Below, piece by piece: positions 1 through 13,150 of a stretch of DNA of 40,801 nt. The DNA comes from Echinococcus granulosus (lineage: Eukaryota > Platyhelminthes > Cestoda > Cyclophyllidea > Taeniidae), in the NCBI RefSeq assembly GCF_000524195.1, contig NW_020170453.1, positions 1 to 40,801 on the forward strand, given 5' to 3'. A program made the translations under genes and the position numbers. Under the pieces are notes generated by a model that was not told where the DNA came from, ran no database searches, and was given only the letters and a program-made list of their open reading frames with translations. Each line of letters opens with the position of its first letter. The stretch's first letter is position 1.

Positions 1-699
1 TAGGCAACTCCGTAACAAAACTTTTTCAAATTGTTCATGGTTAGCGACGCATCTATTGTTAGTGACTTTCCTGCACATCACGGGATTGGGGTGGTTGCCA
101 AAGATAGACATCATTTTCAGCCCTTTTAATGAGTAGTCGCCAATTCTCCCATCTGTCGCATATGCACTTCCTCTGCGTACCTAAGGTTTACCGCTTAGCA
201 GTTGATTTCGGAATTAATATCCTTTAAAGTCGGATTCGATTTCCACTGTACCAATGAAGACGAAAGAAAACAATACTTCGGCCGAATATGTAAACTCAAT
301 ATGTAGAAGGGATCGTGACTACTGACATGGCCCAAGGCCAGGCCATCTAAATAATGTGCAATGGACATTGGTACCAAGTGGAGTCCAGTATTTACTAGGG
401 GTTTCTTTTCTCTAACAAATAGAGCCTCTCCACCCAAAATATTGGCGTTATCAACGTAACACAGGATCCAACATAACGACGAGGCAAAACAACACAACAG
501 GCAAAAATCTCGAAAATATTGCGTTAAGTTAATGGGCTTAAAATATGGTTTACCATTACAAATAAGCACAAACTGCGGCCAATTTGTTTCCTTTGAGAAA
601 TAAATTTTGACCTCTATAAATGCATATATAAGTACAAGTAATGAATGAATGCATACATGTGAAACCGAAAACCACTAAGTGGCAAACATTTCTAAAGAC

Positions 700-777
700 C
701 CCCCAAATTAATCGTATACGTCGTACTATCGTGGCGATTGGTGGTAAAGACATCAGCATTGAGGCCGTGATCATTGA
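700..777 (-). CDS. Candidate second exon of the unrecognised gene
   Basis: This exon joins to the candidate exon above through an 84-bp intron (861-778). It starts with two bases that complete the split codon and reads VNDHGLNADVFTTNRHD and onwards, ending in phase 1 at a weak donor (GTCTTT). The intron size and phase fit the other genes of the window. No family was recognised and the next exon was not located. An open minus-strand stretch at about 330-470 may belong to the same gene, but its phase could not be matched. The plus strand is also open here, so the strand is not certain. Confidence 0.3.
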
Positions 778-861
778 CTTGATCCGATTAGAAGAGGCAC
801 AGGATCCAAACTCACGCAAGGGCGCAAACACCGTGTTATGGCAGCCAGGTGCGAGAATCAC

Positions 862-982
862 CGAATCGCTTGATGTTCACAATCTTTAGTACTTCAGACC
901 GCGTAGTCGGCAACGGCTGGTCAAACCCGAACTTGGACTCCAACATTTCTAAAGCGTAGTGAATTAAAAAGGAATTTCCGCC
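862..982 (-). CDS. Candidate 5' exon of an unrecognised gene downstream of PIGA
   Basis: A pyrimidine-rich stretch ending in AAG just above 982 looks like a splice acceptor. The next in-frame ATG is at 946-944. The frame stays open to a GT donor at 861-860 and ends in phase 1. The predicted start reads MLESKFGFDQPLPTTRSEV, then about ten more residues. I do not recognise the family. The exon begins 131 bp beyond the PIGA stop on the same strand, and I see no AATAAA in that gap. This would fit a closely spaced or polycistronic arrangement, but it could also be a chance open stretch. Confidence 0.35.
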
Positions 983-1113
983 CTTAAAAAGGCATGTGCT
1001 CAAAAGGAAAGTACTATGTAAACAAAACGCACACGTACACATGCAATAAGTGACGCAATACTACTGATATCACAAGGGAAGTGTCAAACAGTCTTTTAGA
1101 AGAAACAATCCCA

Positions 1114-4100
1114 TTAATAGGAGGTCCGAGTGACATCGCCACATGCAGTGGAGGTGGCACCTTTTTGTTTGAAGGCACACCTCTTGGGAGTACTGCCCAA
1201 TATGGACGTCGTCTTCATCTCCTCGTAAGGCGAGATCACCGATTGGTTCCACATGTCGAATTGCCATGATGTTGTGGCAAAGTAGGGTACTCGATCAATT
1301 GTCTCAAAATTAGGGAAGAAACAAAGAAATATGTGAATGAAAGGCAAGTAAATTGTTTTGTGACCATTCAAACTGCCTTCTCTAGTGGAAATCGCAAAGT
1401 CTGAGATTTTGAAGAAGGCTTAGAAATCATCTGTCAATAGTGACAACTGCAGTTCCAAAAGAGGTGCCTCCACAATTGCGCTCAATGACTTACATTGGAT
1501 GGTTTGAACCATTCCAAGAGAATGATAAAAATCCACTCAATCATCCATCCGATTGCCACTATAATTCCACATACTGGACCCAGTCTTTGATAAGCCCTAA
1601 AAACACAAGGCCGAGTTAAATATGCCTTAAGTAAATAGTCCACAATGAGAAACGAAATGTTCATCAAGGTCGAATGGTCGAAAAAGTGAGTAACCTACAT
1701 GACATTTTGGATGGGATCAAGTACCTCACTTGGAGCAGAAAATAGAGCGACGTACGCAATGCTAGCGTCTTTGGGAGTGATACGCGGCCGCGACATGGCT
1801 GCTTGATAGGCGATTTCAGTGCGTCGAGTGACATCACCCCAGGTGTAGCATAGGCGGATCTGACGATGGCGTTGCCATGCCATTTCAACGGCGGAGGCGG
1901 AGGGCCAGGAGGATGACTGGCTAAGCCGGATCCGAGGGCCACCCAGACCCATTGATGTGCCACTCTCAACCTCTTTCCTCTCGTTCATTCTTTCTAAGGA
2001 AACACTTCTCGATCGACGGAGTGATTGGCGTTGATTCGCGGCATCACTCTGCTTGACAAATGACATCTATTCAGCCAATTACGATGCAATCTTTGTACCA
2101 TCACTCGTTTTTCTAGCCAACACTTTCCACGCACACACCATTTGAGCATTTATGAAAGGTACTTCACGATGGCATTACACGGGCCACGATTCAGCCTCTA
2201 TGAGGAAGACATAGAGCCTCTACTCACATCGACATTATTAATTGTCCCGCAGACCCTTCTGTACACTCATTATAAAGCCTGATCACGTCTTCAACGGTCA
2301 CTCGGAGCCTACATTGGTGGCTTCTTGGCGAAATTTGCCCAGCACCCTCCAGATCTTGAATAAGGAATCACACCAAAGTGCAACGACTCGTTACGGTGAA
2401 GGAAAGACATCCCATTTGGACGAATGAGTTTGCTCTGACTATATAGAAGGGGAAAATTAGTACTATGAGGGTCTTAAGAATACCTCACACCATCTCGTCT
2501 TTATCCTCATTCAACGAATGTCCCCAAGCAGATTGCTCAAGGCAAATATTCTCACCTCTCCTTGACACAGGCATTGCCTGATCGCACGATGGCATACGAA
2601 AGTGACAAGAGAGTTGGGAAACAAAAGGTGCGGTAGAATCGAGGGCACCCTAGGACAAGTCTGCTTGCTTGCATATTCAACACGTTTTGGGAGAATTCAA
2701 CACAAAGACCCAAGGTAACGATTAAGTAGGGCACCTTTTCCACTTCCCACCTTAGGAGTTGTGCAAATCACAACGATAACTGGGAGAAGATTCCAACAAA
2801 TGCGGGCGATGGGGTCATGATTATATAACAAATGTACCGCTTGTGACCTTCATTTTGCTGCTGACCCATCTAGAACCCGCAACACTTGCCTGAGACTCAA
2901 TAGATACAGACCGAGTCAGAGAGGCCTCCTGCGACCATTGGAGACGCTGCTGACGAACCTCCTCAATCGCGTCGGCCAGCGTGGAAGCTAATCCCGAAGC
3001 GCTGACTGCAGACAATCTGATCATGTGTGGAGGCAGCACCTCAGGCACACCGCCTACTTTCGTGCTCACTACGAGGAGCCTACAGAAAGGTGAGAAGATA
3101 ATCACTAAACATGCCACTTACCCGCAGCTCGCAGCCTCTACAATGGCAATGCAAAAGGACTCTGTGAGAGAGACATTGAGGAAGATGTCGCCGCAAACAA
3201 GGACCTGTGAAATCGAATGTTAGTGGATTAGCAACCTGATAAAAGCGAAGATGGGCTCATGAGGTAGGCCACTCACATCACGAATTTTGTGGTTTGGCAA
3301 GGCGCCCAACATCTCCACACGGAAGTGTAAGTTGTGTCGCTCTCTCATCTCTTCCAGTGCTAATCGTTTGGGACCATCACCACCTAGACGAAACACCATG
3401 CAAAGACGATCATAGCGCTTCCACCAATTCATTTAACGTACCTTATCCTTAACACAGAATCCCTGGTTACATTGAACCACAAAACAAACGAATGTGCCAT
3501 GGCAAAGAACGCATCAAGGACTTTGAATTATGAAGCAAATAGACTTGTCAATAATATCAAATGCTGACTCATCGAAAGGGCACTTGACTATTGTCAGAAC
3601 TCACCAATAATAAATCGAAGCTTAGGAAAGGTGGAGCACAATGGTGGAATTATAGCAGCCAATAAGTCTGCACCTTTTCTGTAAACCAATCGGCTGACGA
3701 CGACCACGGTGACTAAAGACAAAGGAAAGAAGTCAAAAGTGGTTTACTGAATGGAAGAAGCTGAAGATATCTGTGAACTCAGACAAACATCCCTAGTTTA
3801 ATATTCTAACACTATCTGTGGAGCATGATTGACCTCGACATTCTAAAATATCCCGCAATTTAGACTCGCATTAAGCTCATCTCAAAGACAAAGTCCGCAT
3901 GGACTAATAACCACGGCAAGGTTAAGGTCACTCAAAGTGACATAAAATCATGCAGATGATGAATATCCTGGAACTGCAGTAATCCGGACAGCAGGCACGT
4001 ACGTACGCACATTCACAATATCAGTATTGAGAAGATCGGGTTCCCCGGGTCCTATTAGTTGATTACTTCGGTTGGGATGTAAAACAAGGCCCAAACTCAC

Positions 4101-7100
4101 GCACATTAACACCGGTCTGTAACAAAGGCGGAGGATGAATTGCAACATTGCCAATCTAGGCAAGATTTTACAGTCAAAGGTCTGCAGGAGATTTCTAAAT
4201 ATTTGCTGCCAAAGGTTATGCAAAATTGAAACGCCAAGGTGATACAAGCTTTCTATGACGCCTCATCTTTGGTCTCCAACTGTCTATTCAATTTCGCATG
4301 TCATCATGAGAATACCCAATGCCTTTATCAAGAAAGGGTAAGGATTGGCACTTCCAGAAGTGCCCAAAGGAAAATTCATTTGGTGAGTCTGAAGACGAGG
4401 CGGTATGAGGTCACGTCAGAAATAGGCTTTGCATTGCGTTGCATCGTCTTGTGAGAGCGAGAATAGAACCTTCTTCTACCCACTTTTTTACTGGTCCTGA
4501 GACTTTCGGACAAAATTTCTTTTTTACACATACGGGTCGTATCGCATCGCATAGTAATGGGAGGATAGAGGTCAGCTCAAAGTGTTTGGTCCTCCGCAAG
4601 TGAGCACTTCGTCTGCAGTCCAAAACAAACACACCTTTTGGAGGTTATGCCCAGATTGTCTCAGAAGTGCGCACGGAATAGATCCTTTGGGGATGCCCAA
4701 CGACGCGTACATTCTCTCAACGACGATTCCATCACAAAAGCCATCTCTCGTCACAACTCATCAAACAATGTACGCGCGTTTTTATAACCTACGTCGAGAT
4801 GCCATGTGGCACCCATTCGCTTAACCACTTCTCCGTAGCGGTCACTGACACCCTCGCAATTCAGAAATGGGCGTTCCTTCATGTGGTGCACCCATTTTCG
4901 GGTCCCACCACCACAACAAGACTGTTAGTTGCAAAATTTGAGTTCTAGATGGTGTATTCTGCTTCCGCATACCATACCTTCTCGGGTCATAAAACAAATA
5001 AGCTTGTATTACATTTCTCACATTCAACCGGTATTCAATAAACGTGAAGGTGAAAAAGACGGGAAATCAGCATGACTGATTGACGTGCATTTGCGCTCTA
5101 TAATGAGTATGCGTAAAAAGAAAGCTGTACGCAGTTGACAAGTCCCTGGTGATTTCCAACGCGCATTCCAGGGAGCCTTTTCGAAAACAGCATTAACTTT
5201 TTTCATGTGATATTAGTGAGCGGTGGACGGTACTCTTTGTAATCAACCGTATGGGCAATTTACCATTACTAATAGAAGAGGCACCAACTTTTGCAGTCAA
5301 ATCAGAGCCGGCTTTAAAATAAGTAATGCCACACTGATACGCCTTTTCAACAATTAGATTGCTTTTAGTCACTAACCAAGTTTGGCATAAGTAAGGTGGT
5401 TTCGTGAACTCTTCCCATTCGTCGAAGTTAAATAAAAAATTCCACTCCAAAATCCAGTTTAACCTCTTCCTAACAACCATTCAGTGCAGAGCTTGACCCA
5501 CCACTCAACGGTGTGACCGAATAGCCAGACTCCATTGCTCCAATCTTGTTCCAACCCTTTTCAAATGAGCCAATCGGCATGGAGTTTAGACCAATTAACC
5601 GGTACGCCAGATGCACCAGCTGGAGCAATTTAACTGGTTACTCTGCTCACTATTATCTGGATCACGGCGGGCAGGATCAGGAGTGAAAGCACGGGGGTCG
5701 ATGGCGTTGGGAATGACGTAGACACGTTCTGGTTCTATGCCACCACGCAGCACAGTGTTCTCCTTGGCCACATGAGAGACGCATATGAAGTTATCCACCA
5801 CGTTTAGAGACATAAAAAGCGCACGGTTGGCGAGGATGGAGGAGAGGTCAGCAAACCCGAATAGTGAGTGGTCCGTAAAGAGAGCACGCAGACCGAGGGC
5901 CTTGGCATGCATCAGAGACTCCAATGCCAATGGGGAGAAGGCCTGACAGAAGAAACAAAGAAGTGCTCATGTTGTCTAGCCGTTCACAGAAAACTGCTAC
6001 TACGAACAAAAAGAACCAGATGTGAACACATTTTATCACATATAGTGCATCCCGGTATGGAATCAATTTCTTTTCACCTTTCAATTGGATTAAAATTAAA
6101 CTTTTAAAAATCGTTTTCAATCTTTTTGATTAAGAATTAAAAATGTGATGATTATGATTGGATGAGTTTAGACGAGATTTAAAAGAGCTTTGTAACCCTT
6201 CTCCTCATGTACATCTTTTCTGCGTTTGAATAACCACCGCCACAATTCGCCATCCTATTACACCGAGACAGTAAGCTTGCCCATCAGCTCAACTCTAGCC
6301 CTCACTCGTCTCACCCGCTTTGCATGCGTTTATGCGATTGCCTGATGCTTGTGCCAAAGCAGGTGACATCCATCACTTGGAGGAACAGCATCGGAGAGAG
6401 TAAAGAGGATAAGGAATGAGTGATGGGCATTCGAAGTGCGCCTGCTGAGGAACAGATTAAAGTCATCGAAATGTGGGAAGAGCACCGCAAGCACTTTATT
6501 TGAAAGAGTTCTATGATGCCAGGTCGACCATTTACTCCTCGTTTTTCAACCGTAAATCAATGCTGAGGCTCGAATCGGCGAGAGTTGTGCAAGGTAATGC
6601 AGTTATCGACCGCATCCATGACTTCATCTACCCTTCAAAACTTCCAAAAGGCTATGCCGAGTTCTACCCGAACGATGTACAATGAGAAAGCAACATCAAA
6701 GTGATGCAAACACGTACCGAGTGACCATGAACCACATCCACACTTTCGCGGACCAAAATATCGCGGACAACTGTTAGGCCACCAAACACAGTGACGAAAA
6801 CGGTTTGGCCGTAGAACGAACGATATGGAATGTAGTAAACCTACCAAAAAAAGGATGGAAAATAGGACAATTAAGAAGAATCACAGCAACACTCATGTAC
6901 TGTTTTACACAAGGGTGAAGGACGATATGATACAGTTGGAAATGTGGTCTAGAGAAATCTGAGCTTAGTTGGTAACTTCATGATGATCCCATGCGTGTGT
7001 GTGTGTGCGGATCAGATGAGTCATTTTGGCTAAAACAGGTACAAAACCACAGTGCTTCACACTTTAGTGGCAACGGAGGCGAGCCAGTCATGCGGCACAA

Positions 7101-7512
7101 ACAACACCACTCGTACTGTAAAGTACGAGATGGATCTTACCACAGTGCATTCGTGGCGCTGAATCACTAAGACAAATGCATTACACTTAACCGATAGCCT
7201 CCTAGCATTAATGCTTATACAAACGAATAACGGTCAGGTGACAGCCTGGACGAGTACGAGGATTACATGCACTACTTCTCCCTTGCAATAAGCCAAGTCG
7301 ACGAAAGGGATTCAATAACAAAAGTACGGGATTAAGACAGAGATACCTTGAGACCCCTGGGCATGTAACGAACCCCTTGGCGTTGCCAGGCGTCACCATA
7401 AGCATGGGTGATTATTATCACCCGATGACCTCGTGAAAGTAGATATTGAGATAGTTGATAAATGTGATTCTCCACCCCACCGATATTGGGGTAAAAATAG
7501 TCACATACGAGA
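1114..7512 (-). CDS. PIGA: PIGA, GPI N-acetylglucosaminyltransferase catalytic subunit (10 exons, 5' end missing)
   Basis: PIGA is the catalytic GT4-family subunit of the ER GPI-GlcNAc transferase, which moves GlcNAc from UDP-GlcNAc to phosphatidylinositol in the first step of GPI-anchor synthesis. Minus-strand exons, in transcript order: 7512-7347, 6840-6718, 5942-5651, 3712-3605, 3383-3277, 3204-3122, 3079-2838, 1993-1699, 1596-1494 and 1302-1114 (stop). All junctions are GT-AG and the phases agree throughout, giving about 569 residues against 484 in human. Recognisable blocks are [73 protein letters not shown] and [18 protein letters not shown]. The catalytic E-x7-E motif (about E281 and E289 of this partial protein) lies in exon 3204-3122. 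A C-terminal membrane segment (about residues 481-503) lies in exon 1596-1494. The seven upstream exons are very secure by homology. The 2838 donor and 1993 acceptor bound a Ser-rich insertion and are less sure. The last exon is supported by phase and a weak match to the human tail. The first exon, expected to end in TG of a Cys codon, was not found. Confidence 0.93.
6994..7007 (+). repeat. (GT)n microsatellite
   Basis: A GT dinucleotide run of about seven units lies in the PIGA intron between exons 7512-7347 and 6840-6718. Confidence 0.85.
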
Positions 7513-9718
7513 CTAAAGTGAGAAATCAGGCAAAAGCATCCGAATGGGCGACAAAATTTAAATAGCTAAAAAACATTGCATGAATTTCACTCATCGAACT
7601 AGTCACTGATACAATTTGAAACATTTTCGAAATGAGTAAGCACAAATTCCAAGTTTGTAAAACACCCTGCCATGGCAACCAAAAGCCTAGCAGGAGCTAT
7701 CACCGTTGCCATCCCCCTTTCATTCCCCAACCCCTTCCTCATTTTCGCATGTAGTCCGCTACTTATCTCATACTTTTACCCAAAAAAGTTGGCATCTACC
7801 ATAAATGAAAATATCGGTAGTAAGTATCTCCACATTGAGCCTGCCGATCCTCAACTGCGCATCTTTTCACGGATCCATTTTCAAGTATGTGGTATAGCAC
7901 CCTATGTCATGCCGTTGCGTGACGTTAAGACCTCCACATTAATTCTTTCTACTCTCCTGACTGCTTCACAACTAGAAGTTTGGCATCCCCATCTCCTTAA
8001 AGTAGGTGGGTCTCAGCTCCGATTGTTCGGCCTCCCTCACCCAGTGAACAATTTATTGCGGATATCCCCGTCTGCAGTCTACACACGCACCAACAAAAGG
8101 TGTAGTTTGGTGGCTGACTCAACCCCAAGTCCAACTACTTGGTTACTTCAGTCTCCACAGGTAGTACATTCTCATCGCGACATGCCATGCCTTGGAAGTG
8201 TGCAGTGAGCAATAGCAATAAGTGAAGTTTTCATGGGTACAGCCTATCAGATACTCGTTCGCTAACCAAACAATGCATCACAAAAGACAACACAAGTAAC
8301 ACCTTAACGTGGGGCTATAAAACTCACGCTACACCCAATCATTGTAACAGTGGCACATCAAAAACCGCACAAACTTTCCGGCGGTAATGCGATAAAAGAC
8401 TCAGAGTAGGAGACAATAAAAAAGTGGGAAACGCTTACCCAATCGTCAGGTTTCCCCTCGTTCTACGAATTACTTCCGCACCAAGCATTTCGCGTCTACA
8501 ACAAAACTACGCGTTTTTAGGAGGACAATGTTCACACCCTTTGAGGAAGACCTGTTTGCGCCAAACTCAAAACGATAGCAAAGGATTTCTACTTTGAACA
8601 TAGTGAGGATGAATCGAAAATTCGAGTCTACTGCCTGGCGATTGCTCCTTTCTGAGGGCAAGCACTTCGGAGCACAGTTCATTCCCAGTTGAGGCTTTGC
8701 AACTAACTCCGCCAATCGGCGGGCTCATCAAAGCCACTTTGAATTAAATGATGATCTTGCAAACAAAAATCCCTCTTTGCATTACGTCAAGCAGATAAAC
8801 CAAGTAAACGATGAATAATTAACAAAACATTGAAGAAGGAAATAATACTCGCAAGTATATTTCATAACTGTACCAAAACTGTAAGAATTGACATCAAATT
8901 GTAGTGGGATCAGCAAATAAGGCGGAATGAAGAGATGGTAAAGAAGCTGAGAAGCTTTAGACGCCAGACCTCTCGATGATCAGCAAGGGCATCGTAGCAC
9001 TGGTCGGGCACGAGGTGAATTACGCTCCATCTGATCGAGTAGACCCTCTCGGTGGTACACGGCCATGGGCCTAGCACACTGGTCAGTGTCTGCTTCGCAA
9101 AGGCTACGCTGACAGCCGATTATGCCCACCACCAGTTCGGTGCATCATAATGATAGCGCCCGCTGCGGAGCTATTCAGCAAGCAGTTGGCCTATTCTAGG
9201 ATTCCTACAGCCGACTTATCTGCTCTCAACAACTCGCGGGGCAGCATAGCTTGCTTGCTTGTTTGAGACGACAAGGGCAAATCAGATGACACACCTTCCC
9301 TGAAATGATATGTGGCATATGTTTGAGGAGCACGGTGCGAGCCTACGACTTCCATAGATCCGACACGAAAGCTGATGGCTTGACACCGCTGAAGTACGAA
9401 AAGTGTATGTTAACTTAAGGCATTGGCTCCCACCCACGGACCAAATGAGCCAGAAATTAGGCGATGTGGATTTGCGCCGACTGCTACGGTTATAAAGGAT
9501 TGCCGATAGGCGCAGACAGATGAAGAAGTGGCTGATGGTGTTCGAGGTGGACAACTGAAGATGTTTCGGAATCCTAGCTGACTGTAGATTTTGTAATTCA
9601 GGTGGTTTTGAGGATGAGTTCTCTCAGAAAAGCGGTTGAATGAGTGGAGCTGCTATAGAGGAAAAAGTTGGTGCTTGATTCCTCGAGATCATCAATGATT
9701 CGGCAAAAAGGCAAAACT

Positions 9719-9733
9719 GGGGGGGGGGGGGGG
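9719..9733 (+). repeat. Poly-G tract (15 G)
   Basis: Fifteen consecutive G in otherwise balanced intergenic DNA. Such a run can adopt non-B structure and is prone to length error in sequencing. It also creates a spurious poly-proline stretch in a minus-strand open frame. Confidence 0.9.
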
Positions 9734-11806
9734 ACAAGGAGGTACGAGAACAGTTGCATAAATGAGATAGTTAAAGAAGTCGGCAATTACCGGTAATTCC
9801 TCAGTTTGAAAGGCCTTATGCTTTTCGAGGAACTCCATGTTGTCCAGCATCGTAAGGGAAAGCAAAGCGGATAAAGGAAGACCAAAGATGTGGTATGAAA
9901 TCCGCCGAAACCTCTCCAGCCATGCATAAATTATAAAAAGACCTGGGAATAACGGGTAAAGGCACGTTGCCGCCCAAAACAGCACGTTTATTGAATCCAC
10001 TACTGAATAAAAGGTATAATTACAGCTCACAAATGATAAGGCATTCTTACCTGAGCAATGTGTGAAGTAATATCGAAGGCAGAATTACCACTTAGTGTTG
10101 TCCGGTAATGCCTCCATGCTCATCCGATAAAGCCCCATTAGAAGTACATTCCCGTCGAATTGAGGTCCAAAACATCATTGCTATCAAGTAGAACCCATTA
10201 TACACTGGGATTTTTCCATTTAAGCAACAAGACGAACCCGATGCAACTACATTTCAAGATACTTACGTGAGGAATTGTCCAGCATAACAAACAAACGTGA
10301 ATAAGCTTTGACTTTGGAGACAAAATGTCCTTAATTTACTTTATTTCATTTTCCACATTTAATAAGGCAATATGTATGTATGCATCTACACATCTTTGGG
10401 CGTTTGTACGTCCATAAACATAAATAAAATGGAAACAAGAATGACAAAACACTTTTTAAAAACTACTATGGTTTACATGTTTGCTTTTAAAGGAATAAAT
10501 AACTATTTCCTGCTCTGCTAATTCAGTACATGTGCAAGACTTCAGTCTCCTCGAGTGTTACTATAATCATCTTAACTGTCACGCAGTTACTTTTTTAAAT
10601 ATTTATCTTTATGAACTGTCCCAATCTTAATTTTTAAGGTCACCAGGTACCTTTTTGAATGAATGGTTTACTGTCGCGGCTCCAGGTGTAGCATTGTGTA
10701 ATACGATAGCGGTTTATCCCTTTGGCATTGGTGAGGCGCCACTTTTGTACTTTGAATTAGCCCCCTTGTACCTCACTGGGTGGGCTGGCCTTCTGGGCCA
10801 TGCCAATAGCCCAGATACCTTCTCTGCGCCGAATGTATATTCTGCCCGAGTATTTTGTCTTCTTTCGTCTTCAGGGAGGCCCAGGACGCTACAATTGGGT
10901 CCTTCTGAGTTAAATCGCTGATAGTAATAGTGAATAAGCGGGAACAAATTTTTGATGACGCGTGTCTGTGCACGTCTTCACGCCTTAGCCTAGAGTCGGC
11001 AGATGAGTGTCAGAAGACCCAGGAGCCCAATATATTTGCAGTAAAAATTAATAGGCATTCAAGGTGAAAGGTGAAGCAGAACTTCATCCTTGTCCCCAGG
11101 CCATATTTGAACATGTATTCCTTGACGGTTATGTAGTGCTTTATGTATCCAAAGGCCAAATCTATACGCTTTTACTCTTCTAAGTCGCCTATTGCAGCTG
11201 GCGCTATGCGAAATCATAGTTTACAAAAGACTTTTAAATTTTGAAAATAATTTGATAAAAAATATCTTCTTGGATTGAGTCGACTTGAACATAACCTCGA
11301 TTAGTATGACTATTTGAACGATACAATTGCTGGAATACCGTAATGAATTTTGCTGTCAAACAAGCAGATCTTAGTAGTAAGCGTACTAAATAGCAAAGTT
11401 GAGCAAAATTTTTCGTCTCTTCAGGGATGTAATTCTTTTTGTTCACATATGCAAAGCAAATTGACTGAACAAGTTCTGGTGTCCATGTGATGCTAAATTA
11501 CAGGAAGACAACCAATGGGCTCCCAAACTCACGGAGGTTAGTGTGAGACGACATAACATAACTACAGGCTGATGACAAACTTGGATTTAATTCGTTAAGC
11601 ACTGAGTCAGATGGCAAAATAATTTACCAGTTTACTCTTGTTTCTCTCACATTACACATTCCATCTGTTTCCTCGCAAAAGATGGAAAGAAAGGGCATAG
11701 ATTTCACAACAGACACTCCTAGACTCAAGAAATTGTCAGCAACAGAGGAAGAGCAAGTATGCATTGACGATGCTGTAGATGTAATATCCGCATTCCGAAG
11801 GGCTTG

Positions 11807-11989
11807 CTATATAATATAATCATCGTCCGTGTTGTCGTCATCAACATGTTCCTTCTCTCCACCTAACTTGGCAAGCACTGCGGTAGAAACCTGGGAAGCC
11901 AATTCTTCTGCTAGTGCGTAATGAGAGGCCTCTTTCTTCATTTGCCCTTCAAAAGAGCTATTGTTGCAGGATCCATATTTTTCATGCAA
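11807..11989 (-). CDS. Candidate small or terminal exon with acidic tail
   Basis: A minus-strand frame ends with an acidic tail (EKEHVDDDNTDDDYII, then stop) after a stretch that could be helical (ALAEELASQVSTAVLAKL). It could be the last exon of an unseen gene or a short independent frame. A possible acceptor (CACTAG) lies just upstream. No family was recognised, and an open frame of 61 codons is within chance expectation. Confidence 0.3.
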   Translation of the reverse strand: MHEKYGSCNNSSFEGQMKKEASHYALAEELASQVSTAVLAKLGGEKEHVDDDNTDDDYII

Positions 11990-13150
11990 TCCTAGTGTCC
12001 TTTAAAGTTCTAAAGTGCAAATGTGAGCAGTGGATAGAAGAAGCAGAGACAATTTGTTGAGGACGGACGTGAGGTGAGCAAGTGAGCAACTCCAAAAGTG
12101 ACAGTCATCGCGGTATGCGGATGTCAAGCCGAATTACGCCAACAACCGACCAGTTCCTCAAAGATTATTGGTCAGTGTGAGGTCGGGTCCGTTAATCCTT
12201 TTAGATAGTTCTATCGCATCTCAGTTGAGTCCGAAGATTCACACCTACATATCACCGCCCTACCTTCTATCTTTTCCTTTATTCTTTTTTTTCAATTTCC
12301 GACCAAGATATGATTTAACCTCGAAAACACCTGCCTTTAGCTGAGCCTATCCCATTACCACTTTCTTCCACCCAAACTTGTCTCTTGTAATAATCCATCA
12401 TGCATTTTCCCATTCCCCTACCTCCAAATCCATCTGCCTGGTATTGGAAGATTCTAAAGTGAATAGCCCATGATGCCAAATGGCAGAGTTGGACTTGACA
12501 AATAAGGTAAAGTTGTTTTCACTTAGTTGACGAAGGCGACATGCATTTCTTCCACGTACTTACATATTCTGGGTGATTCCACCAAGGGTCCAAATAGCTC
12601 CTAGCATTCCTCGATAGAATTGACGAATCAAATCGAATTGGTTTGTATTTCCATGTTAAATAATGCCAAGTTCGTGATGGAGGCATTGTGTATTGCGGAT
12701 CAAATACGAGGACCCTCGCTCTATGCTCTTATCAATTGCAGAAAACAAATGATCATTTATTCTATCAGATTGTCAGAAAACTGTATTCACTACCCATTGA
12801 TTGTCTCTAGCAAGGCAAACACATGGAAGAGGAGAGTAAACAATCATCGTTACCCCCAGGTGGCCTCGATGAATCGTTGATGTTTCAAGCATTTAGCGCC
12901 TAGGAGGGTTTCGAGCTCGTGTTTGATGGGATTGAAGATAACTGACTAGCCACCACAACTTTGACTTGAATGTAAGCATAAATAAGCAAAGCTTTCCACT
13001 TATGCTACAGGGCAGGACCATCAATGCGCTGATTCAAATGAAGAGCTGACAGTAAAGTATCATTCTCACACGTTGGATAGACTATTCTTGACCACTTACA
13101 GAAGATTCATAGGAGTACAATTAGAAGAGATGACTTTTTTGATTAGAACA

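Noticed and set aside
6473..6685. 70-codon plus-strand frame in a PIGA intron
   Set aside because: It looks somewhat protein-like but lies antisense within an intron, has no recognisable domain and has no convincing splice sites.
7672..8208. 178-codon plus-strand open frame
   Set aside because: No domain or recognisable similarity. A frame of this length is expected by chance roughly once or less in a window of this size and composition, so I leave it uncalled. A homology search or RNA-seq would settle it.
9250..9600. Possible degenerate retrotransposon coding sequence on the plus strand
   Set aside because: The stretch is broken by many stops, and no reverse transcriptase or RNase H motif could be identified with confidence.
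9692..10030. Hydrophobic 112-codon minus-strand frame resembling a membrane segment
   Set aside because: Part of it is a poly-proline artefact of the poly-G tract. No family or clear splice partner was seen. The 9780-10030 part could still be a real exon.
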